From NCBI GenBank assembly GCA_028753945.1, contig JAPNXP010000007.1:3720001-3784000 (forward strand): a stretch of 64,000 nt of DNA, in the 5' to 3' direction. The translations under genes were made by a program, and so were the position numbers. Below are positions 34,742 through 46,088 of this stretch, in pieces. The notes under the pieces are model-generated. The model made no database searches. It was not told the origin of the DNA and saw nothing but the letters and a program-made list of their open reading frames with translations. Each line of letters starts with the position of its first letter. The first letter of the stretch is position 1. This DNA is from Hexactinellida sp. DTS-2022. Taxonomy: Eukaryota > Porifera > Hexactinellida.

Positions 34742-35440
34742 TATATTATTAAATCTCGATTGTTGTGTGGTGTGTTTGTCCGGATTATATTAAAGTGATG
34801 GGGGAATAGAAACCGCAATTAATATTGGGATATAAACTAACTTTCAAATGTTATAATAGGTAAACAAATGTTATAATAGGTAAATTAGTAGGCTGAACAC
34901 GAATTTCGCGTTTATAAATTTCTCATATTAATATTTGTTGTTGTTGTTTACACAAAATAGGTAAACAAATTAATGAAAATTCAAAATCAACCTAGAAGTT
35001 AGCTTCTAACGGATATTATAGGTAAACAAGTATGCTGATTTCGAATTTCGCGTTTAAAAATTTATAATACGAATGAATATTTGTTGTTGTTATTGACACA
35101 AAATAGGTAAACAAATTAATGAAATTCAAAATCAACCTAGGAGTTAGATTTCAACGGGTATTTAGGTAAACAAGTATGCTGATTTCGAATTTCGCATTTA
35201 TAAATATATAATATGAATATTTGTTGTTGTTGTTGACACAAAATAGGTAAACAAATTATTGAAATTCAAAATCAACCTAGAAGTTAGCTTTCAACGGGTA
35301 TTATAAGTATATAATTATGACAAATATTTACTATGTAATCATTTGTTTGTGAGGAGTAAGGCCGCGTAGCGGCCGTTAACATGAGGTGCATAGAAACGAT
35401 CTGTCGCAAAGCGACCGAGACCGAAGGGCTCGTATACTAT
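34742..35440 (+). repeat. Repeat R1 copy inside N1
   Basis: Matches 7443-8080. Contains about four imperfect tandem units of ~110-140 bp (GGTAAACAAATTAATGAAA..., AGGTAAACAAGTATGCTGAT). Ends with TCGCAAAGCGACC and GACCGAAGGGCTCG. The adjoining 35,443-35,545 matches the interior of N2, so R1 sequences interrupt N1. Confidence 0.6.
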
Positions 35441-35971
35441 ATATACAATTCTAGTCTAAAAGAACTACGAGAAAATGAAGATATTTTGCTAATATGCTGA
35501 GTATACATATCCGAATATATAATGAAAATTAATATATACGAGCCCTTCGGTCTCGGTCGCTTCGCGACCTTTGTTCGTTCGTGTTAGGCACTACGAGATG
35601 CAATTAACGGCCGCTTCGCGGCCTTTCCCTCCTCTAAAAGACAGTAATATTAATAATAAATAAGTTAACCTGTGGCTAGTATATTACACACACTACTTAA
35701 CGCGCGCTTAAATTCATTCTGGGTTGTGATTCGTTAATGTAATCTGTTTGGGAAATGATGTGATAATTATGTATGTTATTCTCATTACTTATTAGTTATT
35801 AATTATTAGTTAATAATATATGATATTGGCTCAATAATTATCAATTAAGGTAGCTCATTTCAGCTCCATTAAATGGTTAGCTTGTTAGCTCAAATAAATT
35901 GAAACCCGTGGCTGATAAATTATACGAAATTATTTATTTCAGTATATTATATTGCATATTAATTTACTTAG

Positions 35972-36076
35972 CCTGGATTTAATCTCTGCATAATAATGGT
36001 TTAAAGATGAGAATAAGACCGCTTCGCGGTCTTATTCTCACCATTAAACCATTATTATGCAGAGGTTAAATCCAGG
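35972..36076. repeat. 105-bp near-perfect palindrome
   Basis: Two ~50-bp arms around a loop of about 5 nt (GACCGCTTCGCGGTC at the centre), with only a few mismatches seen. Lies in the core of N1. Confidence 0.92.
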
Positions 36077-38407
36077 GTTGTAAAATATTTGATTTAATTG
36101 ATAGTAATAATAAACATATCAATCTCATAATTAGACAGATCCTAAATCCTTGATGAATCAACTACTTAATTAATTTCATAATTTCAGTATAGGTTATAAA
36201 TTACGTAATTCCATTAATTGTCTTATTAATAGGGAGCCAATATAGGTGTAATAAATAAACAATGCATCAGAGAAGTTAACTACTCGAGTGCATTCTTGTT
36301 AACCAAACAAATCAGATCACCCACATAGTGCTAAAAATAATATGATACATTTGAACTAATAACTTTCGTTAATCACTCTTACTTGAATTGTTTGCAATAG
36401 AACACAATCTAAAATCGATTTTGCACTTTGCTATACCTGTGTTGGTACGATACACTATTTATGGTTGATTAGTGCAGGGACTAATTAATTAACTGTGTCA
36501 CAATCAGAAGAAAAATGGGAATTCGTGAACTGCTATCAGGTGTAGAAATTTAGTGTACTTCTAATGCTTTGAATTTTCTACAGATCGGAGCAAAATTGGG
36601 AAGCTAGTACAAAATATCTGTTTTTCGCAACTGTGACGTCATAATCCCGTTATTTTGTTTCAAAAACCAATAGATCGTTGTCGCAGTACAAAATTACCCC
36701 TGTATACAAATTTTCAGCTTTCTGGGACTCGTAGTCTTTCCAACTAATTACGGACAAACATCCAAACACACACACAACAATTCCTCTTTTAATATATAGA
36801 TAAACCAGCACTTATATACGTTTTATGGACGAAAATAGTAAGTTGTAACTCGGATAATACTTGTATTTTAGCATGTGGTTGCTTAATAATTTTTCGAATT
36901 TTTAGAATGTCGCCATTTTGTGATTTAGTAGCCTTGGAGTGCTAAATATATCCCCATTTAGTATTCCTGTTATAAAATTATTAGAAGGTAGGAAGAAATG
37001 AAATTTATGATATTAAAAAAAAAATCATTTTACCATAAATTGTTACCGTCACCATTAAATGGCGCCTAAACGGCTTAACCACAAATCTGAAATTCTCAAA
37101 AGTTGTTCCATTGGACTCGCAATGGTTGATTACCACATATATAATAACAATAAGAGGCATAGTTTAGCTTAGAATGAAATTTATAAACTGGCCTTCTATT
37201 TTTTTGGCCTTCTCGGTGACATACACGGCCGTATATTAAGTAGGCCATGACCCAGGCAATAAATAGAAAGATAATACGATGGGCCTTCAAACGCTCTACA
37301 AACAAGATGCTGTAATGAATCAATTCATTCGAAAAACAGCAGCATTAGCATTCATTCCTCCAGATCTAGTCTTCTTTGGCTGGAATATGGTTAAAACCAT
37401 GGCACCTATTCGTCCAGAGATACATGAATTCATGAATTATTTTGAAGATACTTGGTTGGTAGGCCAGTTTCCACCCGTTTTGTGGAATGTATTAACCAAG
37501 ACGCACACAACCCAAGGACAAATAATCATGTAGAGGGATGGCATAATAAACTTAAAAGAATAGCTCGAAAGGCTCACCCTAATATTTACGAAATCGTAAC
37601 GATTTTCAAACAAGAGCAAGCGTTTACGGAAGTCAGTATTGCACAATTGGCATCCGGTGCTACACTGACAAAGAGAGCAAACAAGAGTGTTCAAAAAGAT
37701 AATAGAATTCAAAAACTTAAAGAAGATTTCGTGGCAAACCTGATCACTATGGGTGAATATCTACAGGGACTTTCATTACTAACTATATTTTAAACTCCGA
37801 TTTTTCTCAAATATTTACATTTACTTTAATTACACTTATAATACTACATATAATTATTCTTATAATATACAATATACGTACTATAATAGTTGAATCCTAA
37901 TTAAACAAGCAGATTATATTCAGTATTAATTAATGAAACCTGGTTAATTACACGTACATATTTTAATTACACGTACATATTGCGATATAACAAATCTCAT
38001 TTGAAGAATGAGTAGGCGAAATGGCACTATTTTCAAATTAGTAGGCAAAATGGGAGTAGGCGAAACAGGAGTAGGAAAAATGGGAATAATTCATTCGCAC
38101 AGTGGCTTAATTTGGCATTTGGTAAGGGACAGGTATGTGGGTTAATTTTACCGTATATAATGTATTATTTGGCTATAGGTTATCGAACATTAGGAATCGA
38201 TTGAGATAATTAGACCTCTTAAGTCTTGCGGTTTTGGAATTATGACGTAATCATAATTTTCCCAAATTTAGAAAGCAAGAAAAAATTTCTCAATTTTTAT
38301 TATTTTTAGCATAAAATTTATTTAACAATAAGAGAATGTACTAGACTATCTATAGATACTCTATTGTGTTGTTTGAGTCGTATTTGCTACAACACTTGGC
38401 AGACCTT

Positions 38408-39807
38408 CTAGTGTGACCCCTTCGCCGCATCTCTCACCCTCAATTTTGAGCGAAATTCTAATAAAACTGGATCACTTTCACAAGCTAGCCTACAAAGATG
38501 TCAATAATGTTATCTTCGAAGGATGTCTTTCTTGCTAGATGTTCTCTGTATTCTGTAATTAATTTATTACAAGGCTCTGAACCTTCTTCAGAGAAACATT
38601 TAAAACCATACCCACAATTAACTTCCCTTAACAATTCTTCGGAGTGTGACAATAATTTGTGCAATGTGGGAGTGATGTTTGCCCATGGAATGATTCAAGG
38701 ATTAAGAGATAGGTACCTTTACAAAGTTTTCCAAGTTCATTGGTATTGATCTTTCTACCACTGTTGAAGATTCTCATAATTGCAGATAATTGTGTATTAA
38801 GTTTTGAGAGTGCTTCTTTGTGCTGTTGCTCAACTAATTAAGATAGACACTCAATCAACTGGGACTCGCTAGAAAAAGCTTTTCGTGCAACGCTACCAGT
38901 TGACGTCGTTCCACCTGAAGGATCCGGTAGGTCTATTTTTAATCCGATCCTTTCAAGTACCACGTTGCGCACAAAGTGCATCGATTGGTGGATAGCTGGG
39001 GATGTAGCCGCCCATTTTAATATACCACTGTTCAAATGGTATACTAGTAAATTAAACCACATGAAAATACACGTATAAAAGTGTATAGGAGAAGACGGTG
39101 TGATATTGATGGTTGAAACAGGTTCGGGAGTTAAATTGAATCGATCATTGGATGGAAGAGAGAAAAATGATTCGATATCTTCCAGTTCTCCAAAAATTTC
39201 TATCGCATCAGAAATATGCCTGTTAATGGGGAATCCTTGCAGTATTAATTGTGGATCCTTAAGCTCTTTGTGAGTTGCTGTGCATAGTTGACAGCTTGCT
39301 CCCCCTGCCCCTGAAAGTATTGCAGCAATTTCCCCATCGAACATTGATCTAGTAAAGTCTACAGCTACATGACCCATTCCAGGTATCTCAAATCCTTCAT
39401 TCTTCAATTTGTCAGTGTCAGGGTTTATTATGTCAGTCATAAATTGTCTGATATTTGACTCATTTTCTTTAGCAGCGCACAAAAGATTGACCGTTGACAA
39501 AATGGAGAGTTAGGGGTGTTTTGCCACTAGAAGACATTATGGAAATGGATTTGAAGCAAAAATACCAATGATTTGGTTGAAGTACAGTGGATGCCGGTTA
39601 TAAGGACATCGTCGGGAACTGCACTTAAGGTGCTTATAACCGGCATGTTCTTACAACTGACATAAATTATACAGGTATATGGCAACCGTTTTCCAACATA
39701 GTGTGCTTATATCCGATATGTTCTTATAACCGGTGTGCTTATATCCGACATCTACTGTATTTGTATTTTGTGGTTGTAGATAGCATGACTTCCTGATCCA
39801 TCGAAAC
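38408..39807 (-). pseudogene. RAG1/Transib-like transposase, catalytic and C-terminal half
   Basis: Read on - from 39807: FDGSGSHAIYNHK (first-Asp block of the RAG1 family), interrupted by a MITE (39585-39757). The long frame 39500-38838 follows: VDFTRSMFDGEIAAILSGAG, CQLCTATHKEL (a CXXC zinc pair as in RAG1 CTLC), QGFPINRHISDAIEIFGE, SIPHFYTC-like centre, LVYHLNSG, and GLKIDLPDPSGGTTSTGSVA (the GTTN/GN..RR block of Transib). After a frame change come LHKLLSHSEELL, FSEEGSEPCNKLITEYREHL (third acidic residue, near 38,585) and ARKTSFEDNIIDIF. Stop at 38408-38410. Block order follows RAG1 core from D600 to E962. Several frameshifts make it inactive. No RAG2-like gene is seen. Confidence 0.78.
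39585..39757. mobile_element. Tc1/pogo-type MITE, 173 bp
   Basis: CAGTGGATGCCGGTTATAAG ... TCCGACATCTACTG, flanked by TA. Family of 5295-5450 and 6029-6356. Interrupts the RAG1-like gene. Confidence 0.9.
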
Positions 39808-39890
39808 CAGTAGTTCTTAACCTGGGGGAATTTATTTTTTTGGGAAAAGTAAATAACAATAATCAAACTTAAGAGATTCCTTTTCAAACC
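39808..39890 (-). mobile_element. hAT transposon, opposite end
   Basis: Begins (on +) CAGTAGTTCTTAACC, preceded by ATCGAAAC. On - this is ...GGTTAAGAACTACTG then GTTTCGAT, the partner of the GTTTAGAT before 22024. It meets the P-like half at about 39,886-39,893, the right inversion breakpoint. Confidence 0.7.
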
Positions 39891-41044
39891 CACTGATTAA
39901 TAATGATGAACGTTTTTCATTTCTTAGTAATGTTGTTCAATGGCTAGATACTTGGAAATTGCTACCTGGAAGGTTGGAAAGTTAACACCCCAAACTTTCT
40001 CTAGTTTCAGACATTCTTGTTTAGTACTTCCTCAAATAGTTAACTATCTTACAAGTGACACATGTGGTTTCGCTTATATTCTATCATCCCGTCAACAGAA
40101 CGATCCCCTTGAACACCGTTTTGGCGTTTATCGACAAATGTCAGGTGCTCAGTATAGTATATCTGTCCTCCAAATTCTTGAAAGTGAGCGCAGATTAAAG
40201 CTTTCTTCAATATTAAAGTTATTTCAGAAGGATACTTCTGGAGAAATGTCACTTAAAGACTTTATTAAGAAATTTACCTCGGAGGAAGAACCGGTTGAAA
40301 TAACTCCATTAGAAGATTTCTTGTCGCTGTTGGACAATTCTATTCCCCTTCCTGAAGTAGATGAAACTACTCTCCTAGCATTGGCATTTGTAACTAGATA
40401 CGCTGTCCATTCTACATTCTCTAAATACAAAGATAAGTGTGGGGAATGCTTTGCTAGTTTAACCAAACAGAGAGATATTCATTTTGAAAATCAAGATAGT
40501 GTGAATCTACTCATTCAAATAACAGATCGAGGATTAAAGCAGAGGCGTATACTCGGGATGGGGATTGCCCGGATTGGTAGGGCCATTTATGCTAACTTGC
40601 ATCATACTTAATAGAAGATGATGGCTCTTGACAAATTATTGGTAGGGCCATGGCCTCACCAACCCTACCGGAGCCTACGCCTATGTAAAGTATCCATCAA
40701 TGGAGGTTCTAGAATCGTGCATTCTCCTTTGGAAAATCTATACTGCAATTGAAGAGCAACCAATATTATTCAGCAAATTTATTTCATCAACCCCGCGAAA
40801 AATTCTTGTATCTCTCTCTACTATCAAAATAGAAGATACATCATCTTTGACAGAATTTTGGAGAAGTAATTGCGACTACTGTCTCAAGGTTAAATGGGAT
40901 CTATTGAAGAAAATACTTTGTACCATCTCTAATTGCATTCTGTCAAATAAAGTTCGCAACTTTAATTCACTCAAAGTACTCAAATCTTCAAAACGAACTT
41001 CTAATATTGAGGACAACAGGAAATTGAAGAAATTTCAATCTTAA
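39886..41044 (+). pseudogene. P-type THAP transposase BD, C-terminal third
   Basis: Begins PLINNDERFSFLSNVVQWLD, which follows the point where the - strand half (24013) stops. One frame shift near 39,945, then the long frame 39940-40611: FSSFRHSCLVLPQIVNYL, QQNDPLEHRFGVYRQMSGAQ (Glu of the DDE set) and ILESERRLKL. A 143-bp MITE (40541-40683) interrupts at DRGLK; translation resumes YPSMEVLESCILLWKIY and runs to the stop at 41,042-41,044. Element A keeps the same order (YIDRGSLKWPSDIVIESIIV), confirming the join across the MITE. Confidence 0.87.
40541..40683. mobile_element. MITE, 143 bp, AGRGGCGTATAC ends
   Basis: Same family and same length as 62808-62950 (reverse orientation). Ends AGAGGCGTATACTCGGG / GGAGCCTACGCCTA. 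Flanks share only TAAAG plus imperfect neighbours, so the TSD is degraded. Confidence 0.85.
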
Positions 41045-41215
41045 TTAATATAATTGTTTCAGTATGTGATTGAATACATATGTTATCTGTTTTAAGTGTC
41101 GGAGTTAATGATGAATACTCTTCTGTTTCAAAATTATCGTTATACAATGCCATCTACTTACCATCCATGGTCCAAAGTACTTGTAAGTCCTGTATTACGA
41201 AGTTCCCGCCCTACT

Positions 41216-41590
41216 CAATGGACTTTTCTAAATTATACTTCCACTCTTTTCCCCAACTTCAAGTTTGAGTGTTTACAAATCCAAATTTTTGGAATTTTAA
41301 ATAAAAATTAAATCACATAAACCTCCATCTCTCCAAAGTATGATTACAAATTTTCAAAATTGTAAACCAATTTTGAGATAGCGATTTTTGATGAAATTCC
41401 AACCCTACATTGTGTGATAAAAATAACTAACTGAAAGTTCATTTTTTTTTAAATAAATCATATTACAGTAAACCTCCGTATCTCGTATCTGGAATGATAT
41501 TAAATTTATTCAAATCTAACAACTAAAGTTAGTCAAATAACTGACTGAAGTGACCCTGGTCGAATACTAAGCCAACTTCACACTCATAAA
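41216..41590 (-). repeat. Repeat R2, second copy, last part
   Basis: Matches 14,520-14,890 in reverse (CCCCAACTTCAAGTTTGA, CTCCGTATCTCG, CGAATACTAAGCCAACTTCA). Confidence 0.72.
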
Positions 41591-43539
41591 AATTAGACAT
41601 TATTAAAGTTTGAAGGGCGATCCAAATGGTTCATTCTACGACAAATTTCAAATTGACTCGGGCGGCTTTCCAAAAATCCATCCAACACTCATGAGAGCGT
41701 GGATTCCAAGACAGGGTGAGAAGAGAATGGCAGCCTGAGACATAGGCCCCGAAACTCTCCAGCGCCAGGGTGATGTAACTTTTACATTTAAATGTGAAAG
41801 GTAAAAAAAACGATGCCTATGGTGGCTAAATATCAACTATGTTGGACGGGTATAATCGTATACATATGTACGTATATAAATCATCCAATGTTATTTAGAA
41901 AAACTCCTTTTGGAAATATATTTTTTATATGGGTCTATGTTCTATACAGGTATCATTAAAGAAAATGTCTAATAAGTATACCCACCTTGACCAGGAGGGG
42001 TATACCCTCCCTGGCTGTTTCCTCAGCCAGGTGGGATGAAACCCTCCCTGAAAAAAGGCTTTCGGCGCCTATGGCCTAGAAATGCTTTGAAAAGAAAATT
42101 AGGGAAAAATCAGGAAATTGCAAGACAATGAAAACCTTAGCAGGAGGATTCGGAAAGGTGAAGGAAGATCATTGGTAACTAAAATAACTGTAACTATTTT
42201 AATGTTTATTATGTCAATAATAAATAATAATTGAATAAAATAAAATTGAGTTCACTATTAATGAATTGTATCAAGAAATAAATCAATAATAGATAATATA
42301 GATACATTAGACTCGGCCTTCTTTCTTCTTTGTAGGCAAGTGTAATACAATTAAATCTTTCAATTATGATAATTCAACGGAATAAATTATAGTAGTAGAG
42401 TATAATTAGATAAACAATTAAATATTTAATAAACTAATCAGGAAAGTGGATAAATGTTTTATTTACCAGTGCCTCAAAATAACAGTCAAATTTATAATAG
42501 CACTTCCATGGTTTATAGTGTATCACATAGGCGTCTCAAAATACCACATCTAGTCGTAATGGCCTTTATTGACAAATAAAAGTTTGGTAGCACTCGACAC
42601 TGATCAACAGTAGCTGGTTCGGATGCTTTGAACACTAAATATTACTTGGCTTATATCACGACAGAGTCGTGGATATACTTGCCAACAACAACCATGTGAT
42701 ACCTACCGAGAATTCGTCCTTCGATGGTTGAGCTTGTGGTAGAACTTGATGCTGCATTCTGTACCCGGGGGGGGGGGGGGGCCAACATACAGCAAGATGG
42801 ATGGAAAAAAGGCATTTAGTGCCGGAACGTTTTGGCTTTCTGACGTGAAATCGACCGATTGCGTCGTATTTTCGTGTTCGTCAGTACAATATATTTAACC
42901 TTATGGTTAGATGCGTTAGCAACGATCTCTGCACCACACAAAAACCTCCGATTTCTCATGCTAGTAGAACAGTTCGAAAACGCCGTAGCAACTGTTGCAG
43001 AGAAGAAATGCGGGTAAACGTGTGGTACCTGAGTGATTGTCATGCTCGTCTTGTCCTTGTTTCAGCAACATCAGTGACCATGAAATAATCACGATCGAGA
43101 TCGCACTACTAAGTGATCCACAGCCAACAAGTCAAATGGTGCGTCGACTCGGGCGAGCCCTGAATTCGTTACTCTGCGTCTTCCTCGGGCTTCCTAAATG
43201 CTCATGTTAAGACTTGGGAGGCGGGAGAAGACTAAGACCGCACGTAATACTGCCCGTGAAAGTTGGCAACAGAGTTAAATGAAGTACTGACAAATACGAA
43301 GAACAACGCTAACAGTTATATTAGGTGAGGATTGCTAATCCAATCTAATCGAGAAAATTCTCGATTTCCGATTGCTTCTTTTTTTATCGATTGGATAGTT
43401 TCGATTTTTATCGATTTGATTATCGATTGAATTGCTTCGTTTTTTCGATTGTTTGTTTTTTAAATCTACATAATAAAAAGTTCCCTATGTTTTTGTAAGT
43501 CATAAACCTTGAAAAATGTATTTCAAACAAAGAATGTAA
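41591..43539. other. No confident gene; possible transposase scrap
   Basis: Mostly non-coding. About 42,790-43,200 is richer in GC and its + frames include LRFLMLVEQFENAVATVAEK, possibly a scrap of a transposase or of a transposon accessory protein. A run of 16 G lies at 42,765-42,780. No intact frame. Confidence 0.35.
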
Positions 43540-45856
43540 CCTAATACATAGCCTACTACGTATACATAAGGCCTATTCACTCATTAAAACCAGGGATAAC
43601 AGGAAGTCGAGTTTTCCATAAGTGTTATAATTTAAATAGAGTGATACTGATATCATATGAAGATAAGAATTGGAACCTGAGGTCATTCTGCTTTAGTGGC
43701 AAGCTATCTCGATCTCTGAGATGGATACCTTTCCAAGGGGTATTGACGTTAAATAATTTCCATACGCGACTAATTATTTCAATAAAGCTACCGGTCTGGG
43801 ATCTGCTAATTTGGTCCATACTCGATTGCTGGATATTAAGAGCAGCGAAGTTGGAACAATTGAAGATTCGCAGAGCTAGTTTAACATTCTGTCTTTCTAG
43901 AATAGATGGCCAACAAGCCTTGTAAGTTAGTATCGGTGCAAGTTTTGCAACAGACAGCTGTTCAGATTTATACTGTAGCCTCAAATCCTAAGTATATAAT
44001 GTAGTGAGTTATTTGTAATGTATTAAGTAATACAAAAATAGTCAAAGATTACCTGATAGGCTGCCTGCGACAATCTCATTGGATAGTTGGTGTGCAAGAT
44101 ATCTTCAAAGTGTGGGAAAATGTATGTACAGTTAAAGTCTTTTTGATTGAGCCAATTATTTCTAATGGTCTTTATAATATGCACAAAATCGAACATCAAG
44201 TAGAGCGATCGTTGGTCATTGTTTGGGTGTTGCACACGAGATAGAATTTCTTTGCTATTTCCAAGCAATTTGAAAAGGTTGACAAAATTGTCAGAGACAA
44301 TTACATCAACCAAAAGACCAAACTGTTCGACATTTTTAATAACTTGCACGGTAATAGGAAGTAGATCAGAAGCTTTCGGATTAACTAACGGGAGTAAACG
44401 TACAACAGAAGACCATTTCTTACATAAACTTGACACCATAAAACATAAAATAGTCTTGGCAGGTTCTATCCCACCAAAAGATTGGGAACTTTCGGCATAA
44501 CCATATATCCTTCCGCCTAATAAGAGATGTTTGGTTTAAAACAGGTCTTGTATACTTTTGTATGTTCCATAAACGAATATTTAACATAATGATATTACTG
44601 TATATATAGAGCATTCAACTAACCTTTATATGTGATATTAAATTTAATATGTATTTCATCCATATTTAGACAGAGATGACGTTCGAATTGATTGAAGTCA
44701 TTCGTTTCAGCTTTTAAAAATGTTAAAAACTCTGTGTCGAGACCAAAACTAGAGTATAAACGTCGTAATGATGACTCGTGCGGCAAGGAGATACAGTCCA
44801 TATTTCGTAGTTGTTTATAGCAAGCATGGGATGACAAATGAGACTTAAGTGAAAGAATCATTGTAATCATATTATAGCGCCGCCTAGGTTTTTTAACTAT
44901 CGAGTTCTCCAGTTGACCCAAAATAAAGTGCAATTGAGTTAACAGATCTGGAAAATTATGCGTACCTATAGTCAGTTAATAAAAAGTCAGATTCAAAGCA
45001 GTAAGTGTAGTTAATAATTAGTAGTTACCTGGCTCGTGTACTGTATCTTCAAGTAGTGTAATTGCTTGTTTTACAGATGATATGCTCTTTTGTACCTCTA
45101 AAGGACATTTGATTAGCTCTAATGAACCACCAAATTACAAAATGATTACTTTTACTTACCGATTAATACTCGGTCAACACTGTAATTTCTCAGTAGATCA
45201 ATCAAAGTACTGATTTGGCGAATGTCATTAATGATTGGAATATTAATGATTGGAATATTAAAATCAACTTGAGTTCCATGGTGGCAACATCTGACTTGTA
45301 GAGTATGATCAATTGCAAGATAATTTTGAAGTATAATCGGATGAGTGGATGTAAGGTTAACAAAATTCAATGCACTAGAATCAGGTTGCCAAATAATCCA
45401 TCCAGAGGGAACTTGTATATCAGATAATCTGATAATGAGTTCATCAAAACATCCTATTGCAAACTTTCTCTGTTCCGCTTCAAAACACTCACTACTTAAA
45501 TGTATTGCCTAAAGATAAATAGAACAGAAATTAAATTCAGTTAGCCATAAAAACGAAAATATTTTTCTCTACATACCTGAATCTGCAGCTCAGATTCCCT
45601 TCTATCCCTATCAAGGCGCTGTTGTTTTATAGAAGTATCATTAAAGTAAGTAGGACAGTTAGGAAGATATTTAGGTAATGCTCCTTTCTTCAATCTAACT
45701 TGAATTACTTCGAGTTTTATACATGCCATCAACGTCTAAATATGTTTGGGTATTGACTATGTCCTGGGGATCGAAATGCTTGGCACATAGGTAAACCTTT
45801 TTTAGTTGGTCAGCATCTGAAGTTAAACAATTTTTATAAATGCAAACTTTAAGGCA

Positions 45857-45950
45857 GTGGTTCTCAACCGGGGATATACGTGCCTTGGGGTACGCAGAGG
45901 TTCTCTAGGGGGTACGTACGCGAATATTATTTCTGTAATAAACTAGTAAG
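45857..45950. mobile_element. hAT MITE fragment
   Basis: CAGTGGTTCTCAACCGGGG start, typical of hAT termini; no matching right end. In intron 1 of transposase C. Confidence 0.55.
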
Positions 45951-45963
45951 TAATATTTATACG

Positions 45964-46088
45964 CAGTGGCGGCGCTAGCGCGGTACCACTGGTGGGGCAC
46001 AGCCTACCTTAGGTGGGGCAAACTAACATTAATTTATGCCTGTGCCCGACTCAGGTGGGGCATAGGCCCCACCCTCTCGCCTCCGCTG
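45964..46088. mobile_element. hAT-type MITE, 125 bp
   Basis: CAGTGGCGGCGCTAG ... GCCTCCGCTG. 8-bp TSD TTTATACG / TTTATACT (one mismatch). Confidence 0.88.

Larger units (their letters stand above)
34521..37249. mobile_element. P-type non-autonomous element N1, 2.7 kb
   Basis: About 210-bp terminal inverted repeats starting CATGGCCTACTTAATATACG. Direct ACCCAGG at 34514-34520 and 37250-37256. Relative of 54603-55382. Its centre is filled with R1 repeats and a large palindrome; no transposase. Termini resemble element C (CATAGCCTACT). Confidence 0.9.
33493..37793 (+). pseudogene. FLYWCH-MULE transposase
   Basis: N-terminal FLYWCH finger, residues about 1-60 (YKYQINRRGLDGRIFWRCSK, TCSGTL, HSHPAD). 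The MULE domain begins at ERIYMDGTFQTCPSIFYQ (34,040; first Asp), PLVYRLIPGKS, is split by a MITE, then ARQLGFNINPNEILTDFEIA (second Asp) and VKGCYFHFTQA. A 2.7-kb element interrupts right after FTQA. The 3' part resumes at 37,257 (RKI..MGLQTLYKQDAVMNQF, FEDTWLVGQF) and, in another frame, NHVEGWHNKLKRIARKAHPN to the stop at 37,793. Besides the two insertions there are single-base shifts near 34,010, 37,275 and 37,500. Confidence 0.87.
33300..38091 (+). mobile_element. MULE transposon, 4.8 kb, nested
   Basis: Exact 9-bp TSD CATTCGCAC at 33291-33299 and 38092-38100. Inverted termini share GAATATTCCC-type ends and GCCTACTAAT..., ATTTCGCCTACTCATTC, CAAATGAGATTTGTT (about 33,300-33,375 versus 37,985-38,091). 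Two nested insertions (34174-34357 and 34521-37249) make up most of the length; the core is about 1.9 kb. It sits exactly at the terminus of the RAG1-like element. Confidence 0.92.
38098..39807 (-). mobile_element. RAG1/Transib-like transposon, 3' half (inverted)
   Basis: On + it starts CACAGTGGCTTAATTTGG, preceded by ATTCG (38093-38097), which read on - is CGAAT. It ends at the hAT right end (39808). With 20339-22023 it makes one element whose two termini both begin CACAGTGGCTTAA. Confidence 0.78.
39886..41208 (+). mobile_element. P-superfamily element BD, 3' part
   Basis: Continues BD from mid-protein to its terminus GAAGTTCCCG at 41208, followed by CCCTACT (41209-41215). The terminal 27 bases equal 33196-33222. 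Confidence 0.78.

Noticed and set aside
42765..42780. Poly-G run as a functional G-quadruplex
   Set aside because: A 16-G homopolymer next to repeats may be an assembly or replication artefact; nothing links it to a gene.
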